Assembly (NCBI RefSeq): GCF_016808095.1 | Contig: NC_068978.1 | Coordinates: forward strand, 24,172,806-24,236,805 | Direction: 5' to 3' | Length of the DNA: 64,000 bases | DNA from: Vigna angularis | Taxonomy: Eukaryota; Streptophyta; Magnoliopsida; Fabales; Fabaceae | Shown: piece after piece, positions 60,614-64,000 of the stretch | How positions within the stretch are numbered: position 1 is the first letter of the stretch | Layout of the letters: the number at the start of each line of letters is the position of its first letter | Notes under the pieces: generated by a model | What the model saw: only the letters and a program-made list of their open reading frames with translations | Database searches by the model: none | What the model was told of the DNA's origin: nothing | Translations under genes and position numbers: made by a program

Positions 60614-62085
60614 GTAAGTCAGAAATTATTATAGTTTATTTATCAGATCTCAACTGCAACCCTCTAATCTCAAAGTAATCACTTCCTTTCTGTTTTCCTT
60701 TTAAACACGTTCTCTTGCTTTGTTTGTCTGAAAAAATATGCATATGAAATCTTAAAATTCCTGCAGATATTCATCAACAATACAATATTGTATTTTCCTT
60801 TTAGTATAATTTATTTTATGCAATTATTATTAAAATTTAAATATTCGACCATTTATTAAGAGAAACATTAAGTTCGAAGTGATGACCTTTTACAAATGGC
60901 GCAAGTCTTTTTACGTATAGTTTTGTTTGTTTAGTTTGTCTCTCTAGTTTTATTAAAATAGTTTCTAATATATAATAATATAATTATTATTTATTAATTC
61001 TTATGAAAAATCACCAGTATTGTATATGATTGTTTGAGTAAAACTGAATTTGGATATTTTAAATTAGATTTTATGTTTGAGTTTTGTATGATGAGTTTGA
61101 TCAATAGTTTTTTTCGACTGATATTGCACTCGTTTTGTTAAAATCAGTATTTTTTGCATCAAACATTTGACAATATCACTTAAGAAATGTAGGATTTACT
61201 TCTTAAAATAAACAGAAAATTACTTATTCTTATAACAAAAACAAATTAGATAAATAAAACAGAGTTTACTTTTTTTTATTAAAAATACACGTTTAAAAAA
61301 ATTACAAACAGATCATCACACTAATCGTTAGTAAAATTAGTTAATTGAAATTGTTGAAAGTTTTTTAAAATAATTTAATTTTAATAAGACTTTATTGTTT
61401 AAACTACGTATTATATTTAAAAACTGAAATAAACGCATATGTTTATTTTAGATAACCCTGTCAGAAAACGTTTACGCCATGATCAAATGTCGGTTAACAT
61501 GTCCGAAGACAAACCATTTTAAACAGGGGAACAAAAATAAAATAAGTTCTATTAAGTTTCAAATTCCAATAAATGAAATCTTTATTAATTTTGTTTTATC
61601 TATTAAATATTTAAAAATATTATATTTTTAATTAAATCACTTTTGTTTAATTTTTTGATTAATTGGGTTATAAGATTGTTATATTGTTCCATTCACGGCA
61701 TGTTAAAAAATATAAAGTTTTGTAATTAACAAAACGACAGTACGATCAATACAAAATGAAAACGAGTTTTATTGTTTTAACTTTTTTATTGACTACTTGA
61801 TAATGTTGAATCAGGAATATTACGGAGTCATGGGGTTCTTAGATTAAATGGAGTGAAGAACAGCCTCTGACGTGTCTCTGAGATTCACATGATTATTTGA
61901 GCAATATAGTACTAATTTTGATTGGTTTCACCTTCATCCCTCAAGTATAACTAAGCAAACAGACATATCCCACAAATGGTCCATCAGTGTATCTGTCTCA
62001 ACCACCTCTAAGTTTTCACAACATTCAAAGGGGTCTGAAAAGTATTCTGCACGTTGGTGTGGTAACAAACAGCACTGTTTTCTAG
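60614..62085. other. AT-rich stretch, possible 5' intron of RopGEF
   Basis: No frames or repeats of note. It may be the intron between the leader exon and the first coding exon, or ordinary upstream sequence. Confidence 0.3.
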
Positions 62086-62120
62086 TATGGCCTTTGTTTT
62101 GTGAAAAGGGGAAAGCAGCA

Positions 62121-63449
62121 ATGAAAGGTGAGGTTTTGATTGACAAGAGTGATGGTGTTGAAGGATACACAAAATTGGAAAATAGTTGCAATGATAAGAA
62201 TATTGCTGATTTGGTTAAAGATAAAGGTGGAGAAAGCAGTTCTTGCTCTGAGTTGCTGTCATCTGAGATGATAGAACTTGATGGTCAGAGTGAAGGTAGT
62301 GATGATGATTCAACTTCATCAACTTCGATGGAGTGGCCTGTTCAAGAACTCTCTGCATCCAACTGTACCGGTCCACATGGAAGTGAAGATGCAGAGAAAA
62401 AGGACACCGCTAGTGACATTTCTGAGGAGCAGGATCCTGTATTACCAGTACCAGGTATTCAAATTTAATTTATGTAAGCACATAATACATAACTTTTGTT
62501 TTGGTTAACATACTAGTGGTATGCGAGTCAACATAGGAAAAGCATTTATACTCAAATAACCTTGGAGAAAAAATTGAATCTATCCTACTCGAAAGAGAGC
62601 AGGAATTCAAGCCTTTGAAATCATATGCTAGACTTTGTGTTGTCCTATTAAATGCTAGCACTATTAGAATTTTTCATGCAAATTTGTTACAAAATTTTGT
62701 AAGAATTTTTTTTTTGTTATTTTTTCTAAGAGTTTTAATTGATAGATAATTCTTTGTGGATAATTATTTCCTACAAAAATATAAAATTTACAAATATTTC
62801 TTACAAAAATTTTTACAGAAAATGTTTTGTGCAAAATTATTTTAAAAAAAAAAATTGATAGGAAATTTTTACAAATCATTATTGATGACAAAATTTGTAA
62901 GTATTTCCTAAGAAAGTTTTCAAAAGAAAATTGGCATTTGTGTTTTTTTTTATAGTGCTGGCTTTTCTTAATTTCGGTTTCATTTTTACAATGGGGGCTC
63001 CTGGCTTAGGTTATCAACATATTATGTTCTCTAATATGATTTTTTTCTCAGAGCTGGAGCTTGAAATGATGAAGGAGAGGTTTGCAAAACTGTTACTTGG
63101 AGAAGATATGTCAGGTTCGGGTAATGGAGTCCCTACAGCGTTGGCTATATCCAATGCCATCACAAATCTATGTGGTATGTATCCATGAAGCAGTTTCTAG
63201 ATTAAGGTTGCTGAAGTGAATTTTAAGAACTGCAATTCTTGCTTCAATCTTCAATCTGAAGTTCTGATAGAACAAACATTTTCTGAATTTCTAGCCACCC
63301 TCTTTGGGCAACTTTGGAAGTTAGAACCTTTGACATCAGAAAAGAAAGCAATGTGGCGAAGAGAGATGGAATGGCTTCTTTGTGTCAGTGATCATATTGT
63401 TGAATTGAAGCCTACATGGCAAACATTTCCTGATGGAAGAAAGGTTGAG
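62121..63449 (+). CDS. ROPGEF: RopGEF (PRONE-domain GEF), 5' part
   Basis: Three exons, 62121-62454, 63052-63174 and 63295-63449, give 204 codons; joins are GT-AG and in frame. Residues 1-112 are an acidic, Ser-rich variable region ([36 protein letters not shown]) like that of RopGEF5/7-type proteins. The PRONE domain starts at about 114: [66 protein letters not shown] and WQTFPDG. RopGEFs exchange GDP for GTP on plant ROP GTPases at the plasma membrane, often under receptor-like kinases. The frame stays open upstream of ATG 62121 to about 61893 without another ATG, so 62121 is chosen. The next PRONE exon is not seen: after the donor at 63450 there is an LTR copy and then the window ends. Either the gene continues beyond the window or it is truncated. 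Confidence 0.85.
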
Positions 63450-63488
63450 GTACAAATAATACTCAAAAAACAATTTTGATGTTGATTT

Positions 63489-63848
63489 ATTATTAATGCA
63501 AATTGTGGAACAATATAGAAAAGTGTAAAATAGAATTATTCAAAATGTAATACAAATTTTAGAACATTTTAATAAAGTCTGAGATAGAACAAAATATCAA
63601 CAACATTCTATATAGATAAAAAAAATTTAGAACATTCTATATAAGTTTTAGATAGAATTTTTAGAATAATCATGTAAGTGAATAGAGGTCTACAAATACC
63701 CGTATGCACTTTCATTTGAAGTAAGATAACATCCAACACAACTAAGACAAGTACAAAATACACTTCTTTCAACTTCTACTTTCACATTCTACTATCTTCA
63801 CATTTTCTATATTTGATCAACTTTTTATTTCACAACCTCAAAATACTA
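63489..63848 (+). mobile_element. copia-type LTR, copy 2, next to RopGEF exon 3
   Basis: Matches 53791-54168 in block order: AATGCAAATTGTGGAA, TAGAACATTCTATATAAG, TCTACAAATACCCGTATGCA (TATA part) and CTCAAAATACTA. It begins about 40 bases after the RopGEF exon 3 donor, in what should be the next intron. No purine tract stands before it. Confidence 0.6.
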
Positions 63849-64000
63849 AAAGTGATGCAGAGTTACATTCGGTCATCTACTGAACGTAGATATTTTTTTC
63901 AACTACTTCAACAAAAAAAATCATAACTCCATTCTACACTACTTTTAAAAATATTTTCTCAACCCATGACCACTACAAATCAAACATCATCAATTATAGT
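63849..64000. other. end of window
   Basis: AT-rich text without a recognisable exon; either retrotransposon interior or RopGEF intron. Confidence 0.25.

Overview
The window is plant nuclear DNA, almost certainly from a legume of the Vigna/Phaseolus type. The evidence is spliced plant genes with GT-AG introns, an AT-rich and microsatellite-rich background, many plant transposons, and several repeat types that I recognise as typical of legumes (recognition from memory, not a database search). Four host genes can be modelled: ALG13 (+, 2626-5443, three exons, 177 aa), an R2R3-MYB of the MYB98/MYB115/MYB118 type (-, 14425-17997, three exons, 382 aa), a brassinosteroid-signalling kinase BSK (-, 38382-42021, ten exons, 491 aa) and the 5' part of a RopGEF (+, 62121-63449, three coding exons, running out of the window into an intron). 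Every exon join in these models keeps the reading frame.

Most of the rest is mobile DNA. From left to right: two short solo LTRs (one inside an ALG13 intron); a long LTR-like sequence with a TATA box; one end of a CACTA element; a young, internally deleted Ty1-copia element (10683-13942) with nearly identical LTRs; a block of about 5 kb (18813-23670) made of two related units, each built from two internal copies of about 400 bp, with a CACTA element inserted in the second unit; two gene-capturing Mutator-like elements (25185-26925 with formin pieces, 28551-29893 with unknown GC-rich sequence); two inverted relatives of one hAT-like element; degenerate LTR sequence; a Mutator-like element with 268-bp ends (42519-46358) that holds a decayed MuDR-type transposase facing a small intact GRF zinc-finger gene; a 450-bp foldback element; SIRE-like copia remnants; and a right-hand stretch with a decayed myosin fragment, two decayed AP2/ERF fragments and further LTRs.

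The host genes have unrelated jobs: ER N-glycosylation, transcription control, receptor-kinase signalling and ROP GTPase activation. They do not form a cluster. The most interesting feature is how often pieces of host genes (lipoxygenase, formin, myosin, AP2/ERF, GRF zinc finger) lie in or beside transposons. In several cases element borders are fixed by target-site duplications and by related uninterrupted copies in the same window.
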